From Candidatus Zhuqueibacterota bacterium (lineage in GTDB: Bacteria > Zhuqueibacterota > Zhuqueibacteria > Zhuqueibacterales > Zhuqueibacteraceae): a stretch of 64,000 nucleotides of DNA. Where the stretch lies: assembly GCA_022616415.1 (NCBI GenBank), contig JAKEEU010000109.1, forward strand, positions 1-64,000. Reading direction: 5' to 3'. A program made the position numbers and the translations under genes. The stretch's first letter is position 1, and every line of letters begins with the position of its first letter. Of this stretch, positions 45,473-54,639 are shown in pieces. The notes beneath the pieces are model-generated. The model was not told the origin of the DNA, searched no databases, and was given only the letters and a program-made list of their open reading frames with translations.

Positions 45473-45500
45473 TTGACAAAATCTTAATTTTTGCTAATAT
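45473..45500 (+). promoter_or_regulatory. Sigma-70-type promoter of the type II R-M operon
   Basis: TTGACA (45473-45478), 16 bases, then TAATAT (45495-45500). This is the best consensus promoter in the window and points at the methylase gene, with a leader of about 190 bases. No controller-protein (C-box) gene is present in that leader; it is AT-rich and otherwise featureless. Confidence 0.7.
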
Positions 45501-45698
45501 TGACCAAACTAATGAGGGGTGGAAGTCTATGGCAAATTAAACTTATTCAAAGTAAAATTGTGCTAAGTGGCACCAAATTACGACTATACCGATTTTTTTG
45601 ATACTTTAGTCAGTGCCCTTAACTTTTGGCAATCAGAAAACGATATTAAGTTTATGCATTAAACCCAATATCTCATCAAACGGAAGAGGCTTACGAGA

Positions 45699-46895
45699 AT
45701 GGTGGAGAATATTAAAACTGTTGCGGAAAAACGCAACTACTCTGTTTTAAATGTAAAATCGGCAAAAAAAGTCGCATTGTTGTGGTTAGAGCAAGTGCGG
45801 CTGGAAAACGCTGTAAATTTTGGCCTCCCGGAGGTAGATGATCGATATCATTATTGGAGAGTTCCTTTGATCGGCAAAAATGACGAAGGCGAGCTTGGTG
45901 AAATTGTAATTGATGCGAGAACATCATTAATCATTCAAGATAAATCAACCAATGCCTCCACGCTTGAAGCTCGTTTGCTTGGACGAAATGGAACCGAATC
46001 AAGAATTACAAATGCCAAATCAAACGGGAAATATGAATTATCAAGCATGCGTAACGTCATCGCCTTGGGTGATAGCGAAGAAATACTTCAAGACTTGCCT
46101 GCAAACTCAGTGAATTTAGTTTTTACTTCTCCCCCATATTTCAATGCCCGCCCGGAATATAATGACTATATTGATTACGAAGAATATCTTTTGAAAATTC
46201 GGAAAATCATACGACAAGCGCATAGAGTGCTTTCCGATGGGCGTTTTTTTGTGATGAACGTTTCGCCGATACTTATTCGCAGATCAAACCGGAATAAGTC
46301 TTCTAAAAGAATAGCCGTCCCCTTCGACATGCATCGCCTTTTCATTGAAGAAGATTACGATTTCATTGATGACATAATTTGGGAAAAGCCAGAGGGTGCG
46401 GGGTGGGCAACAGGGCGTGGCAGGCGTTTTGCGGCTGATCGAAACCCATTGCAATACAAGCCTGTTCCCGTCACTGAATATATCTTGGTTTATCGTAAGA
46501 GGACGGATAAACTTATAGATTGGAATATTCGAGCTCATCCGAAGCCCGAATTAGTTAAGAAATCCAAAATTGCGGATGATTATGAGAAGACTAATATTTG
46601 GAGAATAACACCCACATATGACAAGCGTCATCCAGCCATTTTTCCATTAGAATTGGCTGAGAAGGTAATCAGCTACTATTCATTCAAAGAAGACATCGTC
46701 TTAGACCCATTCGCTGGAATCGGCACGACCGGGAAGGCAGCCATTAAATCGGGCAGAAGATTTGTTTTGGTTGAAAAAGAAAAAAAGTATCTCAATATAA
46801 TTAAAGATGAAGCAAAGTCGTGGCTTGGGAAAAATGCAACGGATATTTTGACGATAAACTGCTCACCAATTAATGTTGATGATATTTTGCTTTGA
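45699..46895 (+). CDS. Type II DNA methyltransferase (beta-class, N4-cytosine type likely)
   Basis: A 398-residue site-specific methylase, AT-rich. The catalytic motif [17 protein letters not shown] (about residue 144) precedes the AdoMet motif [17 protein letters not shown] (about 340), the beta-class order. The TSPPY form favours N4-methylcytosine but also occurs in N6-adenine enzymes. The N-terminal 120 residues are extra, with a [17 protein letters not shown] beta segment resembling PepSY-like folds. It overlaps the endonuclease gene by four bases. GAGG precedes the ATG. Confidence 0.92.
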   Translation: MVENIKTVAEKRNYSVLNVKSAKKVALLWLEQVRLENAVNFGLPEVDDRYHYWRVPLIGKNDEGELGEIVIDARTSLIIQDKSTNASTLEARLLGRNGTESRITNAKSNGKYELSSMRNVIALGDSEEILQDLPANSVNLVFTSPPYFNARPEYNDYIDYEEYLLKIRKIIRQAHRVLSDGRFFVMNVSPILIRRSNRNKSSKRIAVPFDMHRLFIEEDYDFIDDIIWEKPEGAGWATGRGRRFAADRNPLQYKPVPVTEYILVYRKRTDKLIDWNIRAHPKPELVKKSKIADDYEKTNIWRITPTYDKRHPAIFPLELAEKVISYYSFKEDIVLDPFAGIGTTGKAAIKSGRRFVLVEKEKKYLNIIKDEAKSWLGKNATDILTINCSPINVDDILL

Positions 46896-48016
46896 GAGAC
46901 ATCGTGGCCAAAAGAGCAAATGTTTCAAAAGATAAGCTGTCAAGTCTGTTATCGAAGGATTCAATTGAACTGCTTACGTCAAATGGCGTTCAACTTGCCC
47001 AAAGAATTGGAATTGAAGCTATCCGAGATGTTGTGCTTGATATTCTCACGGGCAAAAACCTTCGAGATTCGACAGAATTTATTACCCGTCGGCGAATATC
47101 TTTCCTGAATTTGTCCTTATTCGAGATGTTTATAAACCACTCGGATCAAAGCAACGTTTATAAACTCATTGATCGCGCTGTAGAAGTTTTACAGAGAGAA
47201 CAGATTCCAAAATCAGAACGTTGGTTAGCGCAGTGGATCTTGGGTCTAACTGACAAGGCCTCTCAGAATATTCTAAGGGACGATCCAAACGAGCTAACTT
47301 CTTACAAAACGAGGTACATCAACTCATGCAAGGAAGTCATCAAAAGTTTTGAGTCGCAACACGGAAGACTGTCTGGCGTTGTGGAAATTGACAGCAAGAA
47401 GAAAGGATTGATGAGTTGGGACTTGATAGCTTATCTGCTTAATACGATAGGCGCCGAGACTTTAACGATTAGAGGCTCTGCCAAATCGACTTATGGAAAG
47501 CTATTTGAGAAACTGGTGTTGGGCTCTCTCCTTCATATATTGGGCTTCAAGTTTGTTTCATCTCCCGAAGGCGAAGAATTGAAAAGAATCTTTTGGCTTG
47601 CTTCACGTGGTGAACGAAGAGAAAGCGACGCTACATTAATTTTTGATGCCGGCAAGGGAGTTCGTTTTGATATTGGTTTCATCGGTAGAGGAAATCCAGA
47701 AATCTCATTGGACAAAGTAAGCAGGTTTGAGCGAGAGATTACTCTTGGTCATTCGAAATGGTATATGGCTACAATCATAATCGTTGATCGTATTGGGGAA
47801 AAGAGTAGAATTGATAGGCTCGCTAAAAATATAGGTGGAAACATCATTCAGATGAGTATGGGTTATTGGCCCCAAGAGGTTGCGAAAATATTGAAAGATG
47901 CTTTAGGCTACCGACACAGGTTAGCTTCAATGAGTCATTCAGAAATTGGCTCCTATTTGGCACGCCAAATGAAAGACGTTCCTCTCAAAAAGTTTATCGG
48001 CATTGAAAATACATGA
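46892..48016 (+). CDS. Type II restriction endonuclease, probably CfrBI-like
   Basis: A 374-residue AT-rich protein coupled (ATG-free TTG start overlapping the methylase stop) to the methylase. Its position and size mark it as the cognate endonuclease. The block [20 protein letters not shown], then [15 protein letters not shown], looks like the catalytic core of the CfrBI family (D/E-rich pair with a nearby K), whose prototype cuts CCWWGG. I am fairly sure it is an endonuclease and less sure of the family. An attC-like element follows 12 bases after the stop. Confidence 0.75.
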   Translation: MRDIVAKRANVSKDKLSSLLSKDSIELLTSNGVQLAQRIGIEAIRDVVLDILTGKNLRDSTEFITRRRISFLNLSLFEMFINHSDQSNVYKLIDRAVEVLQREQIPKSERWLAQWILGLTDKASQNILRDDPNELTSYKTRYINSCKEVIKSFESQHGRLSGVVEIDSKKKGLMSWDLIAYLLNTIGAETLTIRGSAKSTYGKLFEKLVLGSLLHILGFKFVSSPEGEELKRIFWLASRGERRESDATLIFDAGKGVRFDIGFIGRGNPEISLDKVSRFEREITLGHSKWYMATIIIVDRIGEKSRIDRLAKNIGGNIIQMSMGYWPQEVAKILKDALGYRHRLASMSHSEIGSYLARQMKDVPLKKFIGIENT

Positions 48017-48028
48017 AATATAAGATTT

Positions 48029-48156
48029 GTCTAACGTTTTCGTGTTGCGGGCGCTGGCGCGCCGAAACGTGTTTTAAAATTGCGTATGTCTCAAACTTTT
48101 GTTGCTTCGTCAAACGGAATCGTAGAGCGCAGGCGTTGCAGGCGAATGCGTTAGAA
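48029..48156 (+). repeat. attC-like element downstream of the type II R-M genes
   Basis: The left box GTCTAAC (48029-48035, RYYYAAC consensus) and right box GTTAGAA (48150-48156) are complementary at 6 of 7 positions. Pairing continues inward: TCTAACG-nn-TTCG on the left equals the reverse complement of CGAA-nn-CGTTAGA on the right. An inner GC-rich part contains GGCGCGCC and CGTTTTCG/CGAAACG with an unpaired base. Size (about 128 bp), position just after a gene and orientation fit an integron attC site. No integrase lies in the window. Confidence 0.55.
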
Positions 48157-48391
48157 GCACACATGCAAAGGAAAGGATATATTATAAGATTGATTTCAGA
48201 AACTGAATCAAACTCATTCGTGCACGCCGATCAGGCCATGGTCACGTTCGATAGTAAAGAATAGCCGTTTGCACCATCGCGTCGCCGGTGTTGTTATGAG
48301 TGAGGGGAGCGTTCTCCTGCGTGACTCGAAATATGCGCCAAGAGACTAACAGGAGCTGTGAACTGAAGCCGAGCGATTGCAAGTCTCAGGA

Positions 48392-48556
48392 TTATTCCAT
48401 TTTATTTTTCTTTGATTTTAAACCATATCCAACGCCAAAACCACCTCCAAAAACAATTAAAAACTCTATAATTTTCGTTAAAAGGTCTTTGTCCTTTGGC
48501 AGAAGAAAGACAATGAGAAAAAGCAGGAATGCCAAAGCAAGAGACAAATAAATCAC
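48392..48556 (-). CDS. Small two-helix membrane protein (54 residues)
   Basis: A GTG-started frame of 54 codons on the minus strand. It encodes two hydrophobic segments, LSLALAFLLFLIVFLLP and IIEFLIVFGGGFGVGYG, separated by a charged turn (KDKDLLTK) and ending in a lysine-rich tail. The pattern is far from random and the gene lies nine bases after the stop of the 107-residue gene, as third member of a small operon. No good ribosome-binding site is seen, so translation may be coupled. Function unknown; toxin-like, holin-like and anchoring roles are all possible. The remaining 235 bases to the attC-like element contain no gene that I can support. Confidence 0.5.
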   Translation of the reverse strand: MIYLSLALAFLLFLIVFLLPKDKDLLTKIIEFLIVFGGGFGVGYGLKSKKNKME

Positions 48557-48565
48557 TTGAAACCA

Positions 48566-48889
48566 TCAATTGGAGCTTCTTATTTTGTATTCATTCTCGT
48601 CATCTCGTCGAATGTTTTCGAGAAATTGAGAGGTGTGTTCAGGAGTGAATTTGTCGAAAAGAGGGTGGTAAGTCATGCCTCGAGAGGTGGTGCGAGTCAT
48701 TGTCAGAAAAATCTGCCGCATTGGTTCTGGCATCCTATTGATTGCCTTTGCCATCTCAGCATCATCGACACGCTGCTCATCTGACGGCATGGAAGGAGGT
48801 TTTTCTTTTGCCTTGATTTTATCTTGGATTGCTGTGTTAGCTTCTCGAACAGAATCTTTATCAATGTTAGCTTTTTCTTCGTCAGGCAT
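48566..48889 (-). CDS. Hypothetical protein, second gene of a three-gene cluster
   Basis: A 107-residue, charged protein I do not recognise. The first 50 residues are hydrophilic and probably disordered (ANTAIQDKIKAKEKPPSMPS). The rest has a helical core MAKAINRMPEPMRQIFLTMT and an arginine/asparagine-rich end. No membrane segment or signal. It overlaps the upstream 79-residue gene by 8 bases, so the two are translationally coupled. Confidence 0.6.
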   Translation of the reverse strand: MPDEEKANIDKDSVREANTAIQDKIKAKEKPPSMPSDEQRVDDAEMAKAINRMPEPMRQIFLTMTRTTSRGMTYHPLFDKFTPEHTSQFLENIRRDDENEYKIRSSN

Positions 48890-49121
48890 TGAGTTCCTCC
48901 AAATAGCGATTGACGCTACGTGACAATTTATCGTTCCATTTCTTCTCTATATTTTTATTTTTAAGCAACTGTTCCAATTTATCTTCCATATAAAGAATCA
49001 TGGCGAATTCAAGAAATAGATTAAAAATGTTGTCGTAGCCATTCTCTATTGCATCATCAGAAACGTCCGAAAATTGCGTGTTTGCTTGACGGTTGGCATA
49101 AATTTGTTTTTTTTCAGCCAT
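48882..49121 (-). CDS. Hypothetical protein, first gene of a three-gene cluster
   Basis: A 79-residue, acidic/aromatic, mostly helical protein (YDNIFNLFLEFAMILYMEDK, then LEQLLKNKNIEKKWNDKLSR). No family recognised. GAGGTG lies about 5 bases before the ATG. AT-rich like its neighbours. Together with the next two genes it forms a compact unit of unknown function located between the type II R-M system and an antitoxin gene. Confidence 0.6.
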   Translation of the reverse strand: MAEKKQIYANRQANTQFSDVSDDAIENGYDNIFNLFLEFAMILYMEDKLEQLLKNKNIEKKWNDKLSRSVNRYLEELNA

Positions 49122-49213
49122 TATTCACCTCGCCCTGAAGAGTAAAGTAAGATTAAATTTGGGTGTACAAGAGATTATTGATTTGAAGCGTGACGTAAAA
49201 ACGGGTTTCTTGT

Positions 49214-49474
49214 TCATGCATGGAGTTTCCTCATTAAGTCGTTGACATCGTCACACTCCGTTAAATTTTTTCTCTTTTCAGCATCTTCAATGGCTTGCAA
49301 GGTTTCATCATTGGGTATTTTAGCCTCAAAGGGCAAGGTTTTTTCAAGCTTCACTTTGCGATAAAACAAATTTATGGCCTCCATTGGGGTTAATCCTAAT
49401 TTTTGAAAAATTTTTTCCGCCTCTTTTTTTAATTCGGGTTCGATTTTGACCTTAACGGTTGCTGTGTTTGGCAT
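49214..49474 (-). CDS. RelB/DinJ-family antitoxin (orphan)
   Basis: An 86-residue antitoxin. The N-terminal ribbon-helix-helix reads TATVKVKIEPELKKEAEKIF followed by LGLTPMEAINLFYRKV, the classic RelB/DinJ pattern. The C-terminal half is the flexible toxin-neutralising tail. GAGGTG precedes the ATG at 49474; an upstream in-frame ATG adds seven poor residues. The usual YafQ/RelE toxin should follow directly, but only 92 bases separate the stop from the next gene. A frame starting at an ATG just past the stop reads MNKKPVFTSRFKSI and ends after about 30 codons, possibly a toxin remnant. Confidence 0.85.
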   Translation of the reverse strand: MPNTATVKVKIEPELKKEAEKIFQKLGLTPMEAINLFYRKVKLEKTLPFEAKIPNDETLQAIEDAEKRKNLTECDDVNDLMRKLHA

Positions 49475-49596
49475 GATAACACCTCTGACTTTCAAAATCC
49501 GAAAGAATAATAGCTTTTATTAGGTCAATTCTAATATTTAATATAACCTATTTCGCGAACAAAAACAAGACAAAGTTGCACACAAATTAGCCCTTT

Positions 49597-51057
49597 TTAT
49601 CCCGCCGCTTGCCGATACAACCGCGTCCCCGCGCCTGGCATGGCAGGAAGACTGACTCGCCCCCAATTCGCATTCGCCGTGCCCGGATAAAAATACGTCG
49701 TCTCCGGAATGCCGAGCACCATGCGATTGACCCACTCCACGCCCTGCATCAAAGCGTGATCTTGATTCGACACCTCGTACTTCCATCCCCCGAAGCGGCC
49801 GCGGCTGGAAATTCCGTGTTGCTCTAATTCGGCGTGCAGCAAGTTCAAAATCGCGTCGCGCTGCAGCGAGGGCGTGGGATAGCCGTAATGGGCGCGATGA
49901 TGCCACTGGCTGACGATTTTCGCTTCCGGATGAATGAGCTTGGTCGCGTGCATGCCCTGCACCACTTCATCAATCAACGTTTCCTGATTAACCGGCTTGT
50001 GCGCCGATTCCGATACTTCCGCAATGAGCGACCACTGTTTTTCCGGATGCGGCACGTTGTTCGGCGAGTAATCGGAGAACACGGTGACGCGATAGAAGGG
50101 GCAATTATTCTCCGGAAAATACATCCGTGACTTCTCTTTCAGCATGGCCGGCTTGGGGCCTTCGCAACCGAGGCCGACAATGTTCGTCAATGAATGCCGA
50201 AGCTGCCCGGCGGCTTTTTTGACGGTGGGAGAAAGCTCCTGTACCATGTCGATGAAGCGATTCAGCGGCGTCGTGTTCAACAAATATTCGTAAAAAATCG
50301 GTTCGCCATTCGACAACTCGACGCAGTGCATGAGCGCAGAAACGGCAGCCGCTTCCGCACGCAAACAAATTTTGGCACGGCCGGCCAAATCCGCCACCGC
50401 CTCCCAGATCGCGCCGGTGCCGCCGCGCTTGGGAAAGCGAAAGACGTTGCCCGGCTCCAAAACGCGGCCGTCCTCCTCGAACAAAATGTTTTTGGCCACG
50501 CGCAACAAATCCGTGGCCGCGACGCGCCCGCTAATCCATTCCACCGACATTTCCTCCGGCGGGCAGGCCCAATGCTTGAAGTTGTAAGGCTCCATGAAAA
50601 TTTCCGCCACGCCGCGGCCGAACGTGGCATGAATCCATTCACGAAAATTGTTGGGCCGTCTGGCGACGGAATCCTGGTATAGCTCGATCAGGCCGCTGAA
50701 GCACTTCCACATTTCCTCTTTGGGAAGATAGCGGAGGTTATTTTGGAAGGGATAAGGGATGAAGCGGTCGCGCATCCACACCCAGCTTTCCGGCGGGTGG
50801 TGCAGCCAACCGTCGTGGCCGAGCGCGCACAGCATTAAATCATCGAAATATTGATAGTGCGAAAACTGTACGTGCCCGCCGATGTCCCAAACAAAACCTT
50901 GCTCGTCTTTAAAGCTGGTTGCCGATCCGCCGGCGTGGCCGGCGGCATCGATCACGAGAAAATCTTCGACGCCAAGCTCTTTGAGACGATACGCCGCTCC
51001 CAATCCGGCCGGGCCGGCGCCGATGATCAAAAACTTAGCGGTCTTGGGATGTGACAT
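49597..51057 (-). CDS. FAD-dependent amine-oxidase/UDP-galactopyranose-mutase-like protein
   Basis: A 486-residue flavoprotein. The N-terminal dinucleotide motif is LIIGAGPAGLGAAYRL, followed by VIDAAGHAGGSATSF and WDIGGHVQFSHYQYFDDL, as in the protoporphyrinogen-oxidase/UDP-galactopyranose-mutase-like family (glycan-associated examples are common). Further family blocks are NFKHWACPPEEMSVEWI, PKRGGTGAIWEAVA and the C-terminal MVLGIPETTYFYPGTANANW. The substrate is unknown. The ATG at 51057 is selected because the family begins just there; the upstream frame to 51153 is not family-like. No glycan genes adjoin. Confidence 0.88.
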   Translation of the reverse strand: MSHPKTAKFLIIGAGPAGLGAAYRLKELGVEDFLVIDAAGHAGGSATSFKDEQGFVWDIGGHVQFSHYQYFDDLMLCALGHDGWLHHPPESWVWMRDRFIPYPFQNNLRYLPKEEMWKCFSGLIELYQDSVARRPNNFREWIHATFGRGVAEIFMEPYNFKHWACPPEEMSVEWISGRVAATDLLRVAKNILFEEDGRVLEPGNVFRFPKRGGTGAIWEAVADLAGRAKICLRAEAAAVSALMHCVELSNGEPIFYEYLLNTTPLNRFIDMVQELSPTVKKAAGQLRHSLTNIVGLGCEGPKPAMLKEKSRMYFPENNCPFYRVTVFSDYSPNNVPHPEKQWSLIAEVSESAHKPVNQETLIDEVVQGMHATKLIHPEAKIVSQWHHRAHYGYPTPSLQRDAILNLLHAELEQHGISSRGRFGGWKYEVSNQDHALMQGVEWVNRMVLGIPETTYFYPGTANANWGRVSLPAMPGAGTRLYRQAAG

Positions 51058-51268
51058 AAAAGGTGAATTTTTATAAGTGCCCTCCGTGGAGAATCTCCGG
51101 AATGATGCACAGCCGTGATTATTTGTGTGTGATGACACAGCCCGGATGGTCATTCATTCGTGAATGACATTTTGTCTGTACCGGCAATCAAATAGGTTAG
51201 CGGAAAACTAAAGTTTGTAGTTCGTCTTTTTTCAAAAGCCAAAGAACAACTTGTCGCAAAAAATGCGG

Positions 51269-54031
51269 TTATGAACTTTTGTCACCGTGACGCGCCAGGA
51301 GTTCCATCCCCCCCACCAAACATCCGCCGAAGAGCATCCCTTCGATCGCGCCGAGCGCGATTTGCGTGGTTCGTCCAAAATGCACCTCACCAAAGAAAGG
51401 GGCGACAGGTTCCATACGAATCTGCGAGTTCGCAAATGAGCGCGCGATCAACTCGAGACTGGCGCTGAAAAGATTGCCGCCGATAATCGTGAGCAGCGCC
51501 CCGGCGGCAAACGCGCCCAGCGCCGCGCCTAAGATGCGCTGCCACGGCTGGCCGCCGTTCAACAAGCGCCCCGTCAACACGGCGCCAAGCGATACACCGG
51601 CGCCAACAACGCTGCCCTCGAACGCGCCGGTAATTTCAGTCGGGCTTTTGCCGAATAAAGTTTGCAGTGTATCGACGCCGACGAGATGCGCGCTCCAGCC
51701 GATTACTGCACCGCCGGCAGCGCCGCCAATTATTGACCACCAACGGCTATGGCGATACGTGATATGGGCCGCGGCCACCATGCCAAAACTCACACCGAAT
51801 GCGCCGAGAGCGCTTACCAAAAGCCCGAGGCTGATTAATACAAGCATCAGTGAGACGGCTTCCACCGCGGTGGCATGGCGCGCGGTTGCCAACGCCAGGC
51901 CAAGCATCGAACCGCCGATAATTCCGGCCGTCGCGCCGCCCAATGTACCGCTCGCGCTTCGTCGCACAATCACGGCCCAATCCCGGCGCAGCCGCACCCA
52001 GACGAGCGCAAGAATGATCATGAGGCGCACCGTGATCGGAAGCCGGGAAAGCGAGAGCAGGTGGCGGGCATGATCGCGAATGAGCGCCAGGCTGACGACG
52101 CGACGGATGAGTCCGATGGACTTTTCGTCATAGAGCATTTCTCCGGCAGCCTGGCCCAACCAATCGGCGAGAGCGATGCTGGCGGCTTTTCGCACGCGCA
52201 AGCTGCGATTCCACAGCGACACGCGTCGCAACATTTCTTCGATGGCCGGATCGCGCGCCCAGCGACACGCTTCCACGGCGCGCAGCCGCACATTGGGATC
52301 AGCATGCCGTGAAGCTTCTACGAGCAAATTGGCCAATGACGGTGAAATTGCCGCCAGCCATTCCGGCAGCGGCCGGGCGCGGTGCAAAATGCTTTTGGCG
52401 AGAAGATCGGCCTCGTCGCCGGAGAGCATAAGCTGTCCGCCAAACGGCAAGAGCAAATCCAATGCGTCCGCGTCAATGATAAGCTGGTGCGCGCGAAAAT
52501 TCTCCATCGCCCGTTCCAGCACGCCGCGGGCTCTTTTCAACGCCCGTTCTTCGTCGGTCAACCAGCGCGAAATTCCGGCAATTAAAAAATCGTGCGCCAG
52601 CTCCAGCCAACCCTCACCATCCTGATTGCGGCAGCGCACCACCCGCGCCGCAATCAATTCCTCAACCGTGGCATGAATCGCCGCCGCGCCGTTCGCCGCA
52701 AAATTTTTCAGGCGCGCATGCAGCTCGGCAACACGCAGAACCAAGCGCTGTTCGTCGGGTGAAATGAGCGTCTTGAGAATTTCCCTGGCAGCGCGCAAGT
52801 CGGCAGCATGAAAGCGCCGCAAGACGCGCTCGAGATAGCCGGCCAGCATTTGCAACGCCGTGCCCAGCCGTTCATACGCCGCCACCGTCAGCTTGCCGGA
52901 CGAATCTCGCGCATCATAAAGCTGATCGCACACAATTTGCAATTGCGGCGGATCGACGCCGTCCGGCTCGCCGAGATCATCCAAAATTCGCGTGACCAGC
53001 TCGGCTTCGTATTGGCAACCCACCGCCTTGACCGGCTCGGTGATGGCGGTTGCGGCCTGTTCGCGGCTGAGGCGCTTGAGACGAAACTCGTGATGAAAAA
53101 TCTCCGGAATCGCCGGCTTCAACTGGCTCATCTCCGCCAGCAAATCCTCACGCAAGGCAAAAACCAGCCGCAGCGGCAGCGCCTCGTTCGTGAAGAGCTT
53201 GCCAACGGCATCGAAAAAATGCCGGCGGCTGGCTTCCGTCAATAATAAAAAGAACTCCTCAAATTGATCGAAAAAGAAAACGACGCTCTGATGGGGCGAG
53301 CTTTCGACAAGCGGCGCGATCATCTCGTCAAGTGGTGGAGTCTGTGATGATGAGTTATCCCGCTTCAATATTGGGAGCAGCGCGGCAGCCATTTGCGGCA
53401 ACGGATCGACGAAGCTGCGAACGACGAAAGCCGAATGCCCTTGCGATTTCAAACGCGGCATCAAACCGGCACGCACGATCGAGCTTTTGCCGGCGCCGGA
53501 GCGACCGTGCAGGATGAAAGAACGATGCGCCAAAATTTGCGAGCAAATCGCTTCCACCTCCGGCCCGCGCCCAAAAAACAACGGCGCATCCCGCTCCGTG
53601 TAATAATCGAGAAATTTATAGGGCCGGCCGGTCGCTTCCTTTATATACGGAATCGGCAAGGCAGCCGTTGTCTCATCCGCCTCGACAGCGACGGCGTGAC
53701 CGATAAAAATATACCCGTGCTTGGGTACCGTCTTGATGTAACGCGGGTTAGACACCTCGTCCCCGAGCTGTTTGCGAATATCTTTGATGCATTGGGTGAG
53801 CGCCGCATCGGTCACGATCACGCCATCCCAAACTTCGTCAAAGATGCTTTGTTTTTCAACCAACTGCCCGCTGTGTTGCACCAACAACAGCAGCACATCG
53901 AAATATTTGGAATTGAGCGGAACCGCCTGCCCGTTCCGCCAAAGCTGGCGATTGCGGGCATCGAGGTAGATATCGTCAAAGCGATAACTTTTGGCCGGTG
54001 TCTTTTCCTTAATAATACTCATGCTCCTCAT
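51269..54031 (-). CDS. Winged-helix/STAND-ATPase/membrane signalling protein
   Basis: A 920-residue protein. An OmpR/CadC-type winged helix spans residues 15-110 (YRFDDIYLDARNRQLWRNGQ, then NPRYIKTVPKHGYIFIG). An nSTAND1-like ATPase follows, with Walker A LHGRSGAGKSSIVRAGL and Walker B SVVFFFDQFEEFFLLL. Residues about 380-650 are helical and HEAT-like. The last 260 residues form a glycine-rich, multi-helix membrane domain (GGAAGGAVIGWSAHLVG and similar). CadC-like DNA-binding membrane regulators are known, but fusing one to a STAND ATPase is unusual. Signal and target genes are unknown. The ATG at 54022, three codons in, is an alternative start. Confidence 0.88.
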   Translation of the reverse strand: MRSMSIIKEKTPAKSYRFDDIYLDARNRQLWRNGQAVPLNSKYFDVLLLLVQHSGQLVEKQSIFDEVWDGVIVTDAALTQCIKDIRKQLGDEVSNPRYIKTVPKHGYIFIGHAVAVEADETTAALPIPYIKEATGRPYKFLDYYTERDAPLFFGRGPEVEAICSQILAHRSFILHGRSGAGKSSIVRAGLMPRLKSQGHSAFVVRSFVDPLPQMAAALLPILKRDNSSSQTPPLDEMIAPLVESSPHQSVVFFFDQFEEFFLLLTEASRRHFFDAVGKLFTNEALPLRLVFALREDLLAEMSQLKPAIPEIFHHEFRLKRLSREQAATAITEPVKAVGCQYEAELVTRILDDLGEPDGVDPPQLQIVCDQLYDARDSSGKLTVAAYERLGTALQMLAGYLERVLRRFHAADLRAAREILKTLISPDEQRLVLRVAELHARLKNFAANGAAAIHATVEELIAARVVRCRNQDGEGWLELAHDFLIAGISRWLTDEERALKRARGVLERAMENFRAHQLIIDADALDLLLPFGGQLMLSGDEADLLAKSILHRARPLPEWLAAISPSLANLLVEASRHADPNVRLRAVEACRWARDPAIEEMLRRVSLWNRSLRVRKAASIALADWLGQAAGEMLYDEKSIGLIRRVVSLALIRDHARHLLSLSRLPITVRLMIILALVWVRLRRDWAVIVRRSASGTLGGATAGIIGGSMLGLALATARHATAVEAVSLMLVLISLGLLVSALGAFGVSFGMVAAAHITYRHSRWWSIIGGAAGGAVIGWSAHLVGVDTLQTLFGKSPTEITGAFEGSVVGAGVSLGAVLTGRLLNGGQPWQRILGAALGAFAAGALLTIIGGNLFSASLELIARSFANSQIRMEPVAPFFGEVHFGRTTQIALGAIEGMLFGGCLVGGMELLARHGDKSS

Positions 54032-54284
54032 TTTCTCACATCTTTCTCATGGATGGCTCATGCTTCTCATGAAATATTTGATTAAAATGAACTTGTTCGC
54101 ATTTGTTCGTAGTAGTGCCTTCTCCGCCCCGCATTCATAAAAACTAAGGAAGCGGAGCAGGGCAGGCACCGAGCTTAACGATTAAACATTTGCTTTGATT
54201 CCGTATATTCTGCGCCCGAAGGCGGCTACTACGAGCACATTAAGCAATGCTCATCACAAAATCAAGAGTTTTGTTCAAAAACAA

Positions 54285-54638
54285 ATGACAATCTCGAAAA
54301 ATTACAACCGGCTTTGTGCGCCGCTTGCCGCCATTTTCGGCTTATTCACGGCATACATCGATTTTCTCGGCGGCGATTTTCATTTGTTCATCACGGCATT
54401 GCTGCTCATCTTCTTCGGCGCGATTTTAGGTTTCATGCAACCGCAGAAAGCCTGGCGATGGGCGTTGATCATTGGTGGCTGTGTGTACGCCGTTTTCCTG
54501 CTGCGGCGGGTTTTTGACGAGTTGAGCTTGAATTTTCTCAAAGCCGTCCCGACATTCGTCCCCGGGTTTTTCGGCGCCTATGCCGGCGTGTTCTTGCGCA
54601 AAGGCGGCTTCAAGCTGAAAACGCGGAAGTCAGTATGA
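54285..54638 (+). CDS. Small polytopic membrane protein
   Basis: A 117-residue protein with three or four hydrophobic helices (LCAPLAAIFGLFTAYIDFLG, LFITALLLIFFGAILGF, WALIIGGCVYAVFLL, VPTFVPGFFGAYAGVFL) and a basic C-terminus. Family unknown. I start at the ATG at 54285, since the 30 residues before it are not protein-like for a membrane leader. It ends one base before the MOSC N-terminal fragment, so they may be cotranscribed. Confidence 0.65.
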   Translation: MTISKNYNRLCAPLAAIFGLFTAYIDFLGGDFHLFITALLLIFFGAILGFMQPQKAWRWALIIGGCVYAVFLLRRVFDELSLNFLKAVPTFVPGFFGAYAGVFLRKGGFKLKTRKSV

Positions 54639-54639
54639 T

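Noticed and set aside
48013..48264. 83-codon plus-strand frame after the type II endonuclease
   Set aside because: It reads through the attC-like dyad and is cysteine/arginine-rich noise.
48300..48551. 83-codon plus-strand frame
   Set aside because: Antisense to the better-supported 54-residue two-helix membrane gene; no start signal or motif.
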